A stretch of 64,000 nucleotides of DNA, from assembly GCF_900114615.1 (NCBI RefSeq), contig NZ_FOTS01000017.1:39938-103937 (forward strand), given 5' to 3'. Below, piece by piece: positions 17,037 through 26,206 of the stretch; within the stretch, counting starts at the first letter, position 1; each line of letters starts with the position of its first letter. This DNA is from Pelosinus propionicus DSM 13327. GTDB taxonomy: Bacteria > Bacillota > Negativicutes > DSM-13327. The notes under the pieces are model-generated. The model saw nothing but the letters and a program-made list of their open reading frames with translations. It had not been told where the DNA came from and made no database searches. The translations under genes were made by a program, and so were the position numbers.

Positions 17037-17070
17037 AAATGGATCTCCAGCGAAAACTGTAGATCCATTT
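17037..17070 (-). terminator. Terminator of the diguanylate cyclase gene
   Basis: Stem AAATGGATCT (minus strand) with AGATCCATTT plus an inner CAG/CTG pair, followed by TTTTAATG on the minus strand. Confidence 0.7.
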
Positions 17071-17092
17071 AATGAAAAAATGCTGGAAGAAA

Positions 17093-18403
17093 TTATGTCT
17101 GTTCGGAAAATCGATAGGCATTTTTCCCTGATGCTTTGGCTTGATACATCGCATTATCTGCCTTTTTGACCAAGCTGTCAACATCCTCTCCATCCGTAGG
17201 ATAAAAACTGATTCCAATGCTGCTGGAAATGGTCACGGTATATCCTAATAACTCAAAGGTCTGATTTAATTGCTTCTTTATTTTTGCAGCAACGATTTCA
17301 ACGTCTGCACTTTTTGTTACTTCTGGCAGAATCAAGGTGAATTCATCACCACCCATCCGAGCAACAATATCACTTTCCCTTACGCATTCTTTTAAGCGCT
17401 CAGCAACTGCCTTTAGCAGCAAATCGCCTTTGTCATGCCCTAAGTTATCATTTACATGTTTAAAACCGTCAAGATCAACGTACATCACAGCCATCATATG
17501 GTGATAACGTTTCGCCAAGGCAAGGCATTGATTGATCTTTTCATAAAATAATATACGATTGGGCAACCCAGTCAAACCATCGTGATAGGCATGAAATCGA
17601 ATCTTTTCCTCATATTTCATACGCTCTGATAAATCCCTAAAGATCCCACAGTACATGGTGGTCTTACCTAATTCATTCTTAACGGCATCAATTACTACCC
17701 ATTCAGAATAATGTTCACCATTTTTCCGTTTATTTATAATCTCGCCTCTCCACTGTCCATCGGTAAGTAACGAGTTCCAGATATCTTGATAGAATTCTGT
17801 TTGATGCCTGCCTGATTTTAATATTCCAGGCGTTTTGCCTACGATCTCATCCATGGAATATCCGCTATGCTTTGCAAAAGCGGGATTCACATATTGGATA
17901 ATCCCTTTTATGTCAGTCACTAAAATACCATCGCTAGCATGTTCAAATACTTGTGAGGCCAGCTGCAAGCGATTGCGCATTTGCTGCAATTCTGTTACAT
18001 CCTTTAATGTAATCATTAAATATTTTTCACTATCACGTTGGGCTACTTTAAAGGAGCTGCCAAAATAGAGTATCTGTCCATCTTTACACCAATATTGACG
18101 CAAATCAATTTCCAGCAGCCCATGATTTAAAATTTTATTGATATTAGAATTTACCTCTTCCACTTCAGCACCAATGATATCATATATAGAAAAATTGCCT
18201 AAATCTTCAACATCATACTTTAATAATTTTAAAAAAGCATGCGTAGCATCAACAACAATTTTCGTATCCATATGAATCATATATGTGATTTCAAGGCTAT
18301 CTTTTTCTAAAGAACAACAATAATACTTCTTCCCAGGAAGGTGCTGTATATTACGACTAGTTCTACATAAAAATGCTTTTTGAAAGTTTAATGTTTTCAA
18401 CAT
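17093..18403 (-). CDS. PAS-PAS-GGDEF diguanylate cyclase
   Basis: 436 aa. Two PAS domains (about residues 40-145 and 150-265) precede a GGDEF domain that makes cyclic di-GMP. The active site reads MGGDEF. RESD lies five residues before it, giving an RxxD inhibitory site, so feedback inhibition by c-di-GMP is expected. There is no EAL domain and no membrane segment, so sensing is cytoplasmic. Start choice: AGGAGG lies only three bases before the ATG at 18403 and six before a TTG at 18400, so TTG may be the real start. A longer reading to 18442 has no ribosome site. Confidence 0.9.
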   Translation of the reverse strand: MLKTLNFQKAFLCRTSRNIQHLPGKKYYCCSLEKDSLEITYMIHMDTKIVVDATHAFLKLLKYDVEDLGNFSIYDIIGAEVEEVNSNINKILNHGLLEIDLRQYWCKDGQILYFGSSFKVAQRDSEKYLMITLKDVTELQQMRNRLQLASQVFEHASDGILVTDIKGIIQYVNPAFAKHSGYSMDEIVGKTPGILKSGRHQTEFYQDIWNSLLTDGQWRGEIINKRKNGEHYSEWVVIDAVKNELGKTTMYCGIFRDLSERMKYEEKIRFHAYHDGLTGLPNRILFYEKINQCLALAKRYHHMMAVMYVDLDGFKHVNDNLGHDKGDLLLKAVAERLKECVRESDIVARMGGDEFTLILPEVTKSADVEIVAAKIKKQLNQTFELLGYTVTISSSIGISFYPTDGEDVDSLVKKADNAMYQAKASGKNAYRFSEQT

Positions 18404-18516
18404 ATGCCTCCTGTGTTCTTTTCTAGGATCAGCACTTTGCATAATCTTGTATATAATTTCGCCTAATTATGAGCAACACCTTCTAGTCTTTATGCTGTAT
18501 ATCAACTTTTTATCAG

Positions 18517-19146
18517 CTAAGAGCGTAGTGGAACTGGCAGAATATAAAAAAATACGGCAATAAAATGTGATATGCTCCCTGCTAGAACAAATAAGTGCCA
18601 GATCGCATGATTATAAGGTATCTTTTTCCACAGATAAAAAATGCTTCCTAATGTGTAGAATAAACCACCTACCAGCAGCCACGTCATCCCTAAGGCAGGG
18701 ACTGTTTCAATCAAAGGTTTAATCGCAAAAACGATAAACCATCCCATACCAAGATAACATAAGGTAGAGATAATATTAAATCGCCCAGCAAAAAATATTT
18801 TTAAAACAATTCCAATCATAGCAAGCCCCCAAACAACGCCAAAAACAGTCCACCCCAGTACACCATGGAGAGGTACTAAGGTAAAGGGAGTATAAGTCCC
18901 TGCAATAAGCAAATAAATTGCAGAATGATCCAGTATCTTAAAGATTCTCTTTATTTTTTCATTCGTAAAGCTATGATAAAGGGTCGAAGCTAAATACAGC
19001 AACACTAATGTTGTGCCATAAATACTGAAACTAACAATATGCCAGATATCTCCATGCAAATAAGCCAATACCGTTAACAATACTAATCCTGCAACTGCTA
19101 ATAAAGTACCAATACCGTGAGTAACCGCATTCATAACTTCTTCCAT
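18517..19146 (-). CDS. Hemolysin III / PAQR family membrane protein (YqfA-like)
   Basis: 209 aa with seven hydrophobic segments. Family marks: EEVMNAVTHGIG at the N-terminus, ASTLYHSF in segment two, ILDHSAIYLLIAGTYTPF, and the C-terminal HAIWHLFVLAGSISHF, whose histidines with the acidic residues are the likely metal site. Family members resemble adiponectin-receptor hydrolases; the hemolysin label is historical and the real function in bacteria is uncertain. AGGAGG lies seven bases before the ATG. Single gene, divergent from the hydrolase at 19350. Confidence 0.9.
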   Translation of the reverse strand: MEEVMNAVTHGIGTLLAVAGLVLLTVLAYLHGDIWHIVSFSIYGTTLVLLYLASTLYHSFTNEKIKRIFKILDHSAIYLLIAGTYTPFTLVPLHGVLGWTVFGVVWGLAMIGIVLKIFFAGRFNIISTLCYLGMGWFIVFAIKPLIETVPALGMTWLLVGGLFYTLGSIFYLWKKIPYNHAIWHLFVLAGSISHFIAVFFYILPVPLRS

Positions 19147-19296
19147 GTCAACCTCCTAAAAGCTAGATTTCGATCTATTATTTAATAATAACTATTATTT
19201 AATCCTTACTAATAAATTATATCATATTTAGGAAGACCATACATATAAGAATAGTTCTCAATTTAAAATAATCTTCCTTTTTTGCGCAGGAGTGCA

Positions 19297-19324
19297 TTGA
19301 ATCTTGTCGTATCTATACTATAAA
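19297..19324 (+). promoter_or_regulatory. Candidate promoter for the isochorismatase-like gene
   Basis: TTGAAT (19297-19302), 16-bp spacer, TATAAA (19319-19324). Confidence 0.5.
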
Positions 19325-19349
19325 ATATTATGACAAAGAGGTGTTTTAT

Positions 19350-19901
19350 ATGAAGCCGGCTCTTTTAGTAATCGATGTGCAAAAGGCATTCTTCAAAAAC
19401 CCCGAAACCAGTCAATCTCTCAATCAGGCAATTGCCCAAATTAATATGGGCATTGAATTATTTAGAGAAAAGAAACTGCCCATAATTTGTATCCAGCATA
19501 TGGTGAAAGAAAATGGATTGCTTCCGGGTACAGAAGGATTTGATCTGCCAGATTCTCTTATGATTCTGCCTACAGACCCACACATCCATAAGACCTATGG
19601 AAACGCTTTTAATAAAACCTCCTTAGAGGTATTATTGCGCGAATTGCATGTTGATACTCTCATTATTACAGGATATTGCGCGGAATATTGTGTCCTATCT
19701 ACTTATCGTGGTGCCCTTGATCTTGATTTTACCCCTGTCCTATTGCGTGGTGCTATCGCCAGCCGCAATCCAGCTAACATTCCTTTTGTTGAAAATGTTA
19801 ATGATATCATTTCTTATGGTATTTTAAAAAAGCTTGTAACGCCCTTTAAAACAAACCCAGATACTAATCCAGAATATTATAATCTGAAAAAAATGTTATA
19901 A
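19350..19901 (+). CDS. Isochorismatase-family cysteine hydrolase
   Basis: 183 aa. The family triad is visible: Asp in LLVIDVQKAFF, Lys in HIHKTYGNAF, and the nucleophilic Cys in ITGYCAEYCVLSTYRGALD. Relatives hydrolyse nicotinamide, carbamoyl groups or other amides. The absence of clear zinc ligands argues against a classic nicotinamidase, and the substrate is unknown. The start at 19350 has AAAGAGGTG upstream; a GTG nine bases earlier lies inside that ribosome site. The stop codon abuts the left end of the IS3-type element. Confidence 0.85.
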   Translation: MKPALLVIDVQKAFFKNPETSQSLNQAIAQINMGIELFREKKLPIICIQHMVKENGLLPGTEGFDLPDSLMILPTDPHIHKTYGNAFNKTSLEVLLRELHVDTLIITGYCAEYCVLSTYRGALDLDFTPVLLRGAIASRNPANIPFVENVNDIISYGILKKLVTPFKTNPDTNPEYYNLKKML

Positions 19902-19987
19902 AAAATAGACTGCCCAATTTTGAACAGTGAACAGAACCCCAAGGAACGTACACGAAATAAATAGCCCTATCGTAGAATATCTTTAAG

Positions 19988-20676
19988 TTACGCTGGCTGG
20001 CATCTTTTTTCATAGGGTGTCAGCCGCGTTTTTAGCTGAATGCGTTCAAAATTGTAAAAGTAGATATATTCATCAATGATCTGACGAGCTTCATCAAACG
20101 TCTTTATCCTATGCCTATGTATGCATTCTGCTTTGAGAATACCAAAGAAATTTTCTGCCATAGCATTGTCATAACAGTTTCCGCGCCTTGACATAGAAGG
20201 CGTAATGCCATATTCTTTTGTTAGGTTGAAATATCCTGTGGAAGTGTATTGAAACCCTTGGTCACTGTGGAGTTGCAGCTCTGGAGTGACCCTTTCCTTT
20301 TGTTTAGCCTCTTTAATAGTGTTTAGAACCAGATTGACCGTTTGTGTGGTGCTCATCTTATGTGCCACAATACTACCATCGAATAGGTCACGAATTATGG
20401 ACAAATAGATAATACCTTGTCCCGTGTGAATGTAGGAAATATCCGTGACCCATTTTTGATTGATTGCTTCTGCATGGAAGTCCCTATTGAGTAAATTCGA
20501 ATATTTATGTAGATGTTCTCCCATACGCTTATACTTTTTGCTACGTCGAATCTCTGCGAGTAAACCGTACTGGTTCATTATCCACTGCGTGACACAAAAA
20601 AAAATTGACACATGACTTTAATACTGTATTTAGCTCTATGCCGATAAATTGCTAAATACTTTACCGTTTTTTTCAC
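19988..20676 (-). pseudogene. IS3-family transposase OrfB (DDE), internal deletion and frameshift
   Basis: The reading starts with GTG at 20676, overlapping the orfA stop as GTGA with an A7 tract, typical of IS3 coupling. It runs VKKTVKYLAIYRHR...CQFFFVSRSG and then hits TAA at 20578. The protein resumes in another frame as MNQYGLLAEIRR through the DDE core (TDISYIHTGQG, LHSDQGFQYTS, NCYDNAMAENFFGILK) to 19988. About 55-65 codons that normally link these parts are absent. The remaining ORF (20611-19988) lacks the N-terminal region and should not make an active transposase. Confidence 0.85.
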
Positions 20677-20987
20677 CTCCTTCCACCGAGTTGAAGAAAA
20701 GAGCGTAACAATTCATTTTCCATCTTCAAACGCTTAATTTCATTATCTTTTTCATCTTCAGTGATTTGATAACCTTTAGCTGTTCTGCCTCGCCTCTTGG
20801 GTGAAATCCCTGCTGCTAAAGCACGTTGCTTTTGATTATAAAGTTGGACGATGTTTTTTACTGTTTTGATATTCGCAAGTCCAAAGAGCTCTACTATTTC
20901 CTTATTGGTTTTTCCTTCGGATTTTAGTTTTATAATATCATCAATAATTACCGAGCTACAATGCTTCATTCCCTTTTTACCAGACAT
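20673..20987 (-). CDS. IS3-family OrfA (helix-turn-helix)
   Basis: 104 aa from the start at 20987, which has AGGAGG at seven bases. A helix-turn-helix near the N-terminus (LKSEGKTNKEIVELFGLANIKT) is followed by the leucine-zipper-like segment KDNEIKRLKMENELLRSFL, which normally mediates OrfA/OrfAB assembly. It looks intact although its partner is broken. An intact OrfA alone can act as a repressor in this family. Confidence 0.85.
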   Translation of the reverse strand: MSGKKGMKHCSSVIIDDIIKLKSEGKTNKEIVELFGLANIKTVKNIVQLYNQKQRALAAGISPKRRGRTAKGYQITEDEKDNEIKRLKMENELLRSFLQLGGRR

Positions 20988-21145
20988 GATAAAACCTCCT
21001 ATCGTAGATGATAAAATTCTACAATAGGAGGTCTTTTTCTTCAATGTCCGTATTTTCGGGTTCTGTTCATTTCGTGGCAGTCTATTTTTACGTTATTACA
21101 TAATCACTTTTCTACAAGAAACCTTACACATTTGAAAAGGTCTGA

Positions 21146-22546
21146 CTACCAGTATCCAAGAACTTTCCACCAGACACCTCCAACACCAACCCAAATAACA
21201 ATGTGCATCAAAGATACGATAAATCCTAATTTCCACCAAGTTTTTTGATCTACATAACCAGCACCAAAATAGACAGGTGACGGCCCAGAGCCAAAATGCG
21301 TTAAACAACCGCAAATATTAGAAGCCAGAGCTACAACAAATGCCGATATAAATGGTGGTGCCCCTGAGGCAACACCTAAAGTAATTAAAGCTCCATACAT
21401 AGATGTAATATGAGCTGACATACTCGCAAAGAAATAATGGCTGTATAGGTAAATCACAAAAGATAGTATAACAGCTGTAAGCATGCTGACTCCTACCATT
21501 TGATTTTCCAGGATTTTAGCAAACCAAGGGATAAATCCTGTTTTATTTAAGTAATCCGACATTAAAATAACACTGCCTACCCACACAAGAGTATCCCATG
21601 CTTTTGTTTCTTTAATTACATGATCCCATGTAAGAACTTTCGTAAGTAAAAGAACACATAAGCCCATAAAAGCAATTAACGTGCCATTCAGCTTCGTAAA
21701 TTCTGCTGTTGCCCATAGAATCAATAAACCAATAAATACAGCCATCATGATCTTCTCGCCTCTCGAAATAGGCCCCATCTCTTGCAATACTTTATTAGCC
21801 ATTTCTTTTGCTTCCGGTGTCTTTTTAATTTCAGGCGGATAAATTTTAAACAGAACATAAGGAATGGCAATGAGCGCTACAACACCTGGAACAACAGCTG
21901 CAATAAACCAGCTCATCCAAGTAATATCCACATTCAAAATCTTTTTTGCCAGTTCCGCAGCAATTGGGTTACCAACCATAGCTGTTAAGAACATAGCAGA
22001 AACAACAAAATCAATATGAAATACCGATGTCATTAAAAATGCACCAATTTTCCTGGAAGACTCCCCTGGATGAGAATCAAAAGCCTGGCATAAGCTAGCT
22101 ACAATAGGAAATACAAGTCCACCAGATCTAGCAGAGTTAGAAGGAATTGCCGGCCCTATAATTACATCACTAATCACTAGAGAATACACTAATTTCAGAC
22201 TGCTATCACCAAAAGACCGCATTACCAAATAAGCGATACGACGCCCAAGCCCTGTAATAATAAATGCTCTTGCTAGAATAAATGCAGAAACAATAAGCCA
22301 TACCGTAGATCCACTAAAAGCAGTTAATACTTCTGTAAACTTTATCGTATTCGTCAATGCCACCATCACCATGGCAACTAAAGCTACAGATCCCGCTTCA
22401 ATAGGCTGTAGGATAAAACCAATCACAGTACCCATAAAAATCGCAAATAAATGCCAAGCTTGAGGTTTCAACCCTTCTGGAACTGGCATAAACCATAAGA
22501 TTGCGACAAGCCCGACCGTCAGCAGCGCTGCAATGCTCTTGTTCAT
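21146..22546 (-). CDS. DASS-family divalent anion:Na+ symporter (CitT/TtdT type)
   Basis: 466 aa, about twelve membrane segments. The substrate- and sodium-site motif SNSARSGG in segment 4/5, plus the C-terminal ASNICGCLTHFGSGPSPVYFG, place it in the DASS family of dicarboxylate, citrate and tartrate transporters. A motif upstream at 22627-22647 is shared with the citrate lyase operon, which argues for citrate or a related C4/C6 acid. The start at 22546 follows AGGAAGTG; an in-frame ATG at 22573 is less well placed. The IS element lies just beyond its 3' end. Confidence 0.87.
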   Translation of the reverse strand: MNKSIAALLTVGLVAILWFMPVPEGLKPQAWHLFAIFMGTVIGFILQPIEAGSVALVAMVMVALTNTIKFTEVLTAFSGSTVWLIVSAFILARAFIITGLGRRIAYLVMRSFGDSSLKLVYSLVISDVIIGPAIPSNSARSGGLVFPIVASLCQAFDSHPGESSRKIGAFLMTSVFHIDFVVSAMFLTAMVGNPIAAELAKKILNVDITWMSWFIAAVVPGVVALIAIPYVLFKIYPPEIKKTPEAKEMANKVLQEMGPISRGEKIMMAVFIGLLILWATAEFTKLNGTLIAFMGLCVLLLTKVLTWDHVIKETKAWDTLVWVGSVILMSDYLNKTGFIPWFAKILENQMVGVSMLTAVILSFVIYLYSHYFFASMSAHITSMYGALITLGVASGAPPFISAFVVALASNICGCLTHFGSGPSPVYFGAGYVDQKTWWKLGFIVSLMHIVIWVGVGGVWWKVLGYW

Positions 22547-22626
22547 AAAAAACACACTTCCTATCAATTTCATATTATTTGAAAATTCCTATTTTATACT
22601 AACATGAAACAAAGAGAGGAAGAATG

Positions 22627-22647
22627 TTTTGTTCATTAAGTTCATAA
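22627..22647 (-). promoter_or_regulatory. Candidate CitB-type operator upstream of the DASS transporter
   Basis: On the minus strand it reads as two TGAAC direct repeats (TGAAC-TTAA-TGAAC) followed by AAAA, 27-28 bases before a TATAAA -10 (22593-22598). Seventeen of 21 positions are identical to the element at 43837-43857 in front of citD. Confidence 0.5.
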
Positions 22648-22683
22648 TGGCACAAAGAAGTCTATATTAAATCATACACTTTT

Positions 22684-25134
22684 CTAGGAATGAGGACGAA
22701 CCCGATGGGTTGGCATGGCTTTAAGAGGATCATCCGGCCAATAATGCTTTGGATAACGTCCCATAAGATCTTTCTTCACTTGAAAGTATGTATTGTCCCA
22801 AAAACTAGCAATGTCTTTGGTTACCTGGACCAAGCGATGAGCTGGAGATAAAAGATGAAGAGTCATTGCAACCTTTCCCTGCCCAATTTTAGGTGTTTCT
22901 TTTAAACCGAACATTTCCTGCAGCTTTACTGCCAGTACAGGTACAGCTGCATCACTATAATCAATAGGTATACGCTGTCCACTAGGAACAAGAATATGGG
23001 TTGGTGCCCATTCGTTTAATTTTTGCCCTTGTTCCCAACTAAGCATTCCCCCAAGTATGGCTGTCAAGTTTAGCCGCTGCAGGTGATCACAATTAATCAT
23101 GCCATATAGATAGGGAGCTAACCACTCTTCCAATGTTATTTTCAAGAAGTCATCTGACACATTTGGCCAATCAGGATCGATTTTATGCATAAACATAAGC
23201 CGCTGACGAAATTGACATGCACTTTTTGTCCAGGGCAGAATATGCAGTCCTTCCTCTTTAATTCCTTCAAGGAGAGCAAAGAGGACATCTTCTTTATTAC
23301 AATTTGCCAAAGGCATACTTTCTAAAAGCAAAGCATCAAATTTTTCAATTCTTCGTGCCCGTACAGCTTTTGCTTCATGATCCCAGACAATACGCTCCTG
23401 CACGCTGATCTGTTCATCAAAATGCTCTTTTATCATATATAAGTGAACGGGCGCTGCTAAAAAAATACGCTTTTCGCCTTGCTGATCTCCCCCTAACTCA
23501 GCGGCGACCAGATAGGGTTCCATCGCCAGCAATTGAGGTTCTTTAAACACTGCACCATGACCATTACGCAGCAAAAAACGTCCATCTCCCCGCCCTTGAC
23601 CGATCCGCTCCGGATAAGCAAATGCCAGCAGTAAGCCACAGGCTTCCAAATTATCACTTCCCCCCTGAGGCACTGCAAAAATCTGTTTCCAATAACGAAT
23701 TTCCGTTTCGATAGTGTGATAGCCGCCTTTACGTACCAGCTCAATGCGTAATCGCAAATCAACATCAGACAATCCTTGAAAAAGCTCTCGATGATTCAGT
23801 ATAGCTGCCATTTCACAAGCTAGTTTACCATATCCTAGCCTTAAACCCTGAAATACCATATGTGCAATGCGAGGATGAAGACCGATTTTTATCAACTGCT
23901 GACCATGAGAAGTAATGCGACCGTCACAGGATAACGCTCCCAGTTGAAAAAGCAATTGTCTTGCTTGAAGAAAGGCAGGCTCAGGCGGCAGATCAAGCCA
24001 CTGTAATTCACCTGGATTGTGTATCCCCCAAGCAGCTAATTCTAATACCAAGGAGGTCAAATCAGCCTCCATAATTTCCGGAGTGTTTTTGTCCCTATGA
24101 ACCACTTCTTCCTCGTAGGTCCATAAGCGATAACAAATTCCTTCTTTAGTGCGTCCTGCTCGACCACGACGCTGGTCAGAAACGTCCCGCGATACCTTAA
24201 CCGTCTCTAAATGCATCATACCTGTACGAGCTGAAAATCGGGGTATCCGCATAAGTCCACTATCAATCACAATGTGCATTCCTTCCAAGGTAATACTCGT
24301 CTGAGCAATGGAAGTTGCTAATACAATTTTTCGTTTTCCTAATGTTTGAGAAAACATCGCCAAATCCTGATATTCTTGAGATAAGCCTCCATAAAGTTTG
24401 ATAATCATGGCATCCTTTTGCATGCCGATTTTTAAAAGCTGGGACTCAACTCTATGTATTTCACCAGCCCCAGGCAAAAAAACTAGCATATCGCCGCCTT
24501 CTTCGCTAGCTGCCTCCTGGATCTTTCGCACAACAGCCAGCTCAATTTGCTCTGTAATTGGACGCTGTGCATAATGAGTTTCAACAGGAAAAGATACTCC
24601 TTCACTGATGATGACAGGTGCATCTCCTAGCAAGGAAGCAATCGGTCCCGTGTCTAAGGTCGCAGACATAATTACAATTTTTAAATCTTCACGCAGTACA
24701 GACTGGGTCTGCAAGCAAAGAGCCAATCCTAAATCAGCATGAAGGCTCCGTTCGTGGAATTCATCAAAAATTATCATCCCAACGTCTTCTACTCCAGGAT
24801 CATTCTGCAGCAGCCGAGTTAAAATGCCTTCTGTAATCACTTCGATACGAGTTTTAGAACTGATGCAGCTATCGAGTCGAATCCGATAACCTACCGTCTC
24901 TCCTACTTTTTCTCCCAGAAGAACTGCCATTTGGCGAGCTGCAGCCCTTGCAGCCAAACGCCGAGGCTCCAGCACGAGAATTTTTTTTCCTATAAGCCAG
25001 CTCTCTTGTAATAGTGCCAAGGGGAGGCGCGTAGTTTTACCGGCCCCTGGAGGTGCTACTAAAACGGTATTCATAGAATCACATATCGTCGTTCGTAATG
25101 TGGACAAAATTTCATCAATCGGCAGTTTCTTCAT
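22684..25134 (-). CDS. hrpB: ATP-dependent helicase HrpB
   Basis: 816 aa DEAH/DExH-type helicase. Motifs in order: Walker A VAPPGAGKTTRLPLALL, Ia LEPRRLAARAAA, II DEFHERSL, III SATLD, V TSIAQTSITLEG, VI QRRGRAGR. The long HrpB-specific C-terminal half is present (LLLAFAYPERIGQGRGDGRFLLRNG, HLLSPAHRLVQVTKD, PKHYWPDDPL). Its role in bacteria is poorly known. Its ATG overlaps the stop of the upstream membrane-protein gene by four bases (ATGA), so they are coupled. Confidence 0.95.
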   Translation of the reverse strand: MKKLPIDEILSTLRTTICDSMNTVLVAPPGAGKTTRLPLALLQESWLIGKKILVLEPRRLAARAAARQMAVLLGEKVGETVGYRIRLDSCISSKTRIEVITEGILTRLLQNDPGVEDVGMIIFDEFHERSLHADLGLALCLQTQSVLREDLKIVIMSATLDTGPIASLLGDAPVIISEGVSFPVETHYAQRPITEQIELAVVRKIQEAASEEGGDMLVFLPGAGEIHRVESQLLKIGMQKDAMIIKLYGGLSQEYQDLAMFSQTLGKRKIVLATSIAQTSITLEGMHIVIDSGLMRIPRFSARTGMMHLETVKVSRDVSDQRRGRAGRTKEGICYRLWTYEEEVVHRDKNTPEIMEADLTSLVLELAAWGIHNPGELQWLDLPPEPAFLQARQLLFQLGALSCDGRITSHGQQLIKIGLHPRIAHMVFQGLRLGYGKLACEMAAILNHRELFQGLSDVDLRLRIELVRKGGYHTIETEIRYWKQIFAVPQGGSDNLEACGLLLAFAYPERIGQGRGDGRFLLRNGHGAVFKEPQLLAMEPYLVAAELGGDQQGEKRIFLAAPVHLYMIKEHFDEQISVQERIVWDHEAKAVRARRIEKFDALLLESMPLANCNKEDVLFALLEGIKEEGLHILPWTKSACQFRQRLMFMHKIDPDWPNVSDDFLKITLEEWLAPYLYGMINCDHLQRLNLTAILGGMLSWEQGQKLNEWAPTHILVPSGQRIPIDYSDAAVPVLAVKLQEMFGLKETPKIGQGKVAMTLHLLSPAHRLVQVTKDIASFWDNTYFQVKKDLMGRYPKHYWPDDPLKAMPTHRVRPHS

Positions 25135-26171
25135 TTTGGCAGAAACTTTCGAATGGATTCAGGCACTTTATCTCTAATATACTGTTCAATTTTCAATTGA
25201 TTTCGGTTATAGAGAATGCCAACGTAAATGATCCCTATACCAGCAACGCTCAAAACAAAAGGAAAAAGTATGGAATGGTTAAATACTCGATATGCTAAGT
25301 GACCAATATAACCATTTACTCCAATAGCACCACACACCAAGAATATTTTACGCTGCAGAAGGACTCCCGCAATTAATAAGATGACATTAATGAGACAATA
25401 TAACATTTTTGACCATTCCTGATTACTGTCAAGAAGCGTAAGCCCTAGCCAAAAAACAAAGGTTCCAAACAAATATCCCCAAAAAGCATAGTCTTCTTTA
25501 TAGTTATGTTTGCGGCAGTAATAATCCGTAAGAAATGCAATGACCATCATCATTAAACCAAATAGCAATGACATCCAACGCACATTGGTCCACTCACTGC
25601 CTATTCCAAAGATGAAAGGCGTTATATCAATGGACAATATATATAAGGAAAAAAATAAAGGTGCTGTTAAGAAAGGGAACTTAAAAAATCGCAGAGCCAG
25701 GGATCCACTGACAATGGTCCCCAATTCCATCCAAATCCAGCCGCCACGCATCCACTCATAATGATCTAGGTAATGACCGGGATAGGATTGCGGCCACCAC
25801 CCCAGAGTCCGCTCTAAACCAAGAATTGCTAAAGGAGTCATACAAACTGCCATTACAATTAGTAATCCTCCGGCAACCTTTAGATCTTCTTTCGCCCATA
25901 AGTGCCTTCCAACGAAGATAAAACAACATGCATATAATACAGCAATACTAAACATTCCCATGCCGCCAAGAACTTCCCAAGCCGTATTCATAAACCAACC
26001 CATAGCAGAAATAACAATCAACGCCCCTACGTAATAGGCCAAATGTGAAATTTGAAAACCATTTCTGCGCTCTTCTTTTTCATTCCATAAATGCCATAAT
26101 CGATCACCTTGCTCCTGAGTAATAATATTTTTAAGAACTGCTTCTTCGATTTCTTTAACCGTAATATTCAC
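25131..26171 (-). CDS. DUF2157-like multi-pass membrane protein
   Basis: 346 aa. A soluble N-terminus (MNITVKEIEEAVLKNIITQEQGDRLW) is followed by about nine hydrophobic segments. The N-terminal acidic helix plus membrane repeat is the layout of DUF2157 proteins, whose function is unknown. Translation starts at GTG (26171), with AGGAGGTGG upstream. It overlaps hrpB by four bases, so the two are cotranscribed, although no functional link is evident. Confidence 0.65.
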   Translation of the reverse strand: MNITVKEIEEAVLKNIITQEQGDRLWHLWNEKEERRNGFQISHLAYYVGALIVISAMGWFMNTAWEVLGGMGMFSIAVLYACCFIFVGRHLWAKEDLKVAGGLLIVMAVCMTPLAILGLERTLGWWPQSYPGHYLDHYEWMRGGWIWMELGTIVSGSLALRFFKFPFLTAPLFFSLYILSIDITPFIFGIGSEWTNVRWMSLLFGLMMMVIAFLTDYYCRKHNYKEDYAFWGYLFGTFVFWLGLTLLDSNQEWSKMLYCLINVILLIAGVLLQRKIFLVCGAIGVNGYIGHLAYRVFNHSILFPFVLSVAGIGIIYVGILYNRNQLKIEQYIRDKVPESIRKFLPK

Positions 26172-26206
26172 TTTTAACCACCTCCTAGAACTTTCTTTTA
26201 GAATCC

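Larger units (their letters stand above)
19901..21089 (-). mobile_element. IS3-family (IS150-like) insertion sequence, internally deleted
   Basis: About 1.19 kb bounded by a perfect 14-bp inverted repeat, AAAAATAGACTGCC at 19901-19914 and its complement at 21076-21089. A second shared block, GAACAGAACCC, lies further in at both ends. It contains orfA and a damaged orfB. Typical relatives are about 1.4 kb, so roughly 0.2 kb is missing. I could not identify a clear target-site duplication. Confidence 0.88.

Noticed and set aside
19901..19914. Target-site duplication of the IS3-type element
   Set aside because: Flanking bases on the two sides do not give a convincing 3-4 bp match because the ends are A/T runs.
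21096..21314. Small ORF at the 3' end of the DASS transporter gene
   Set aside because: Out-of-frame shadow of the transporter coding region with no ribosome site.
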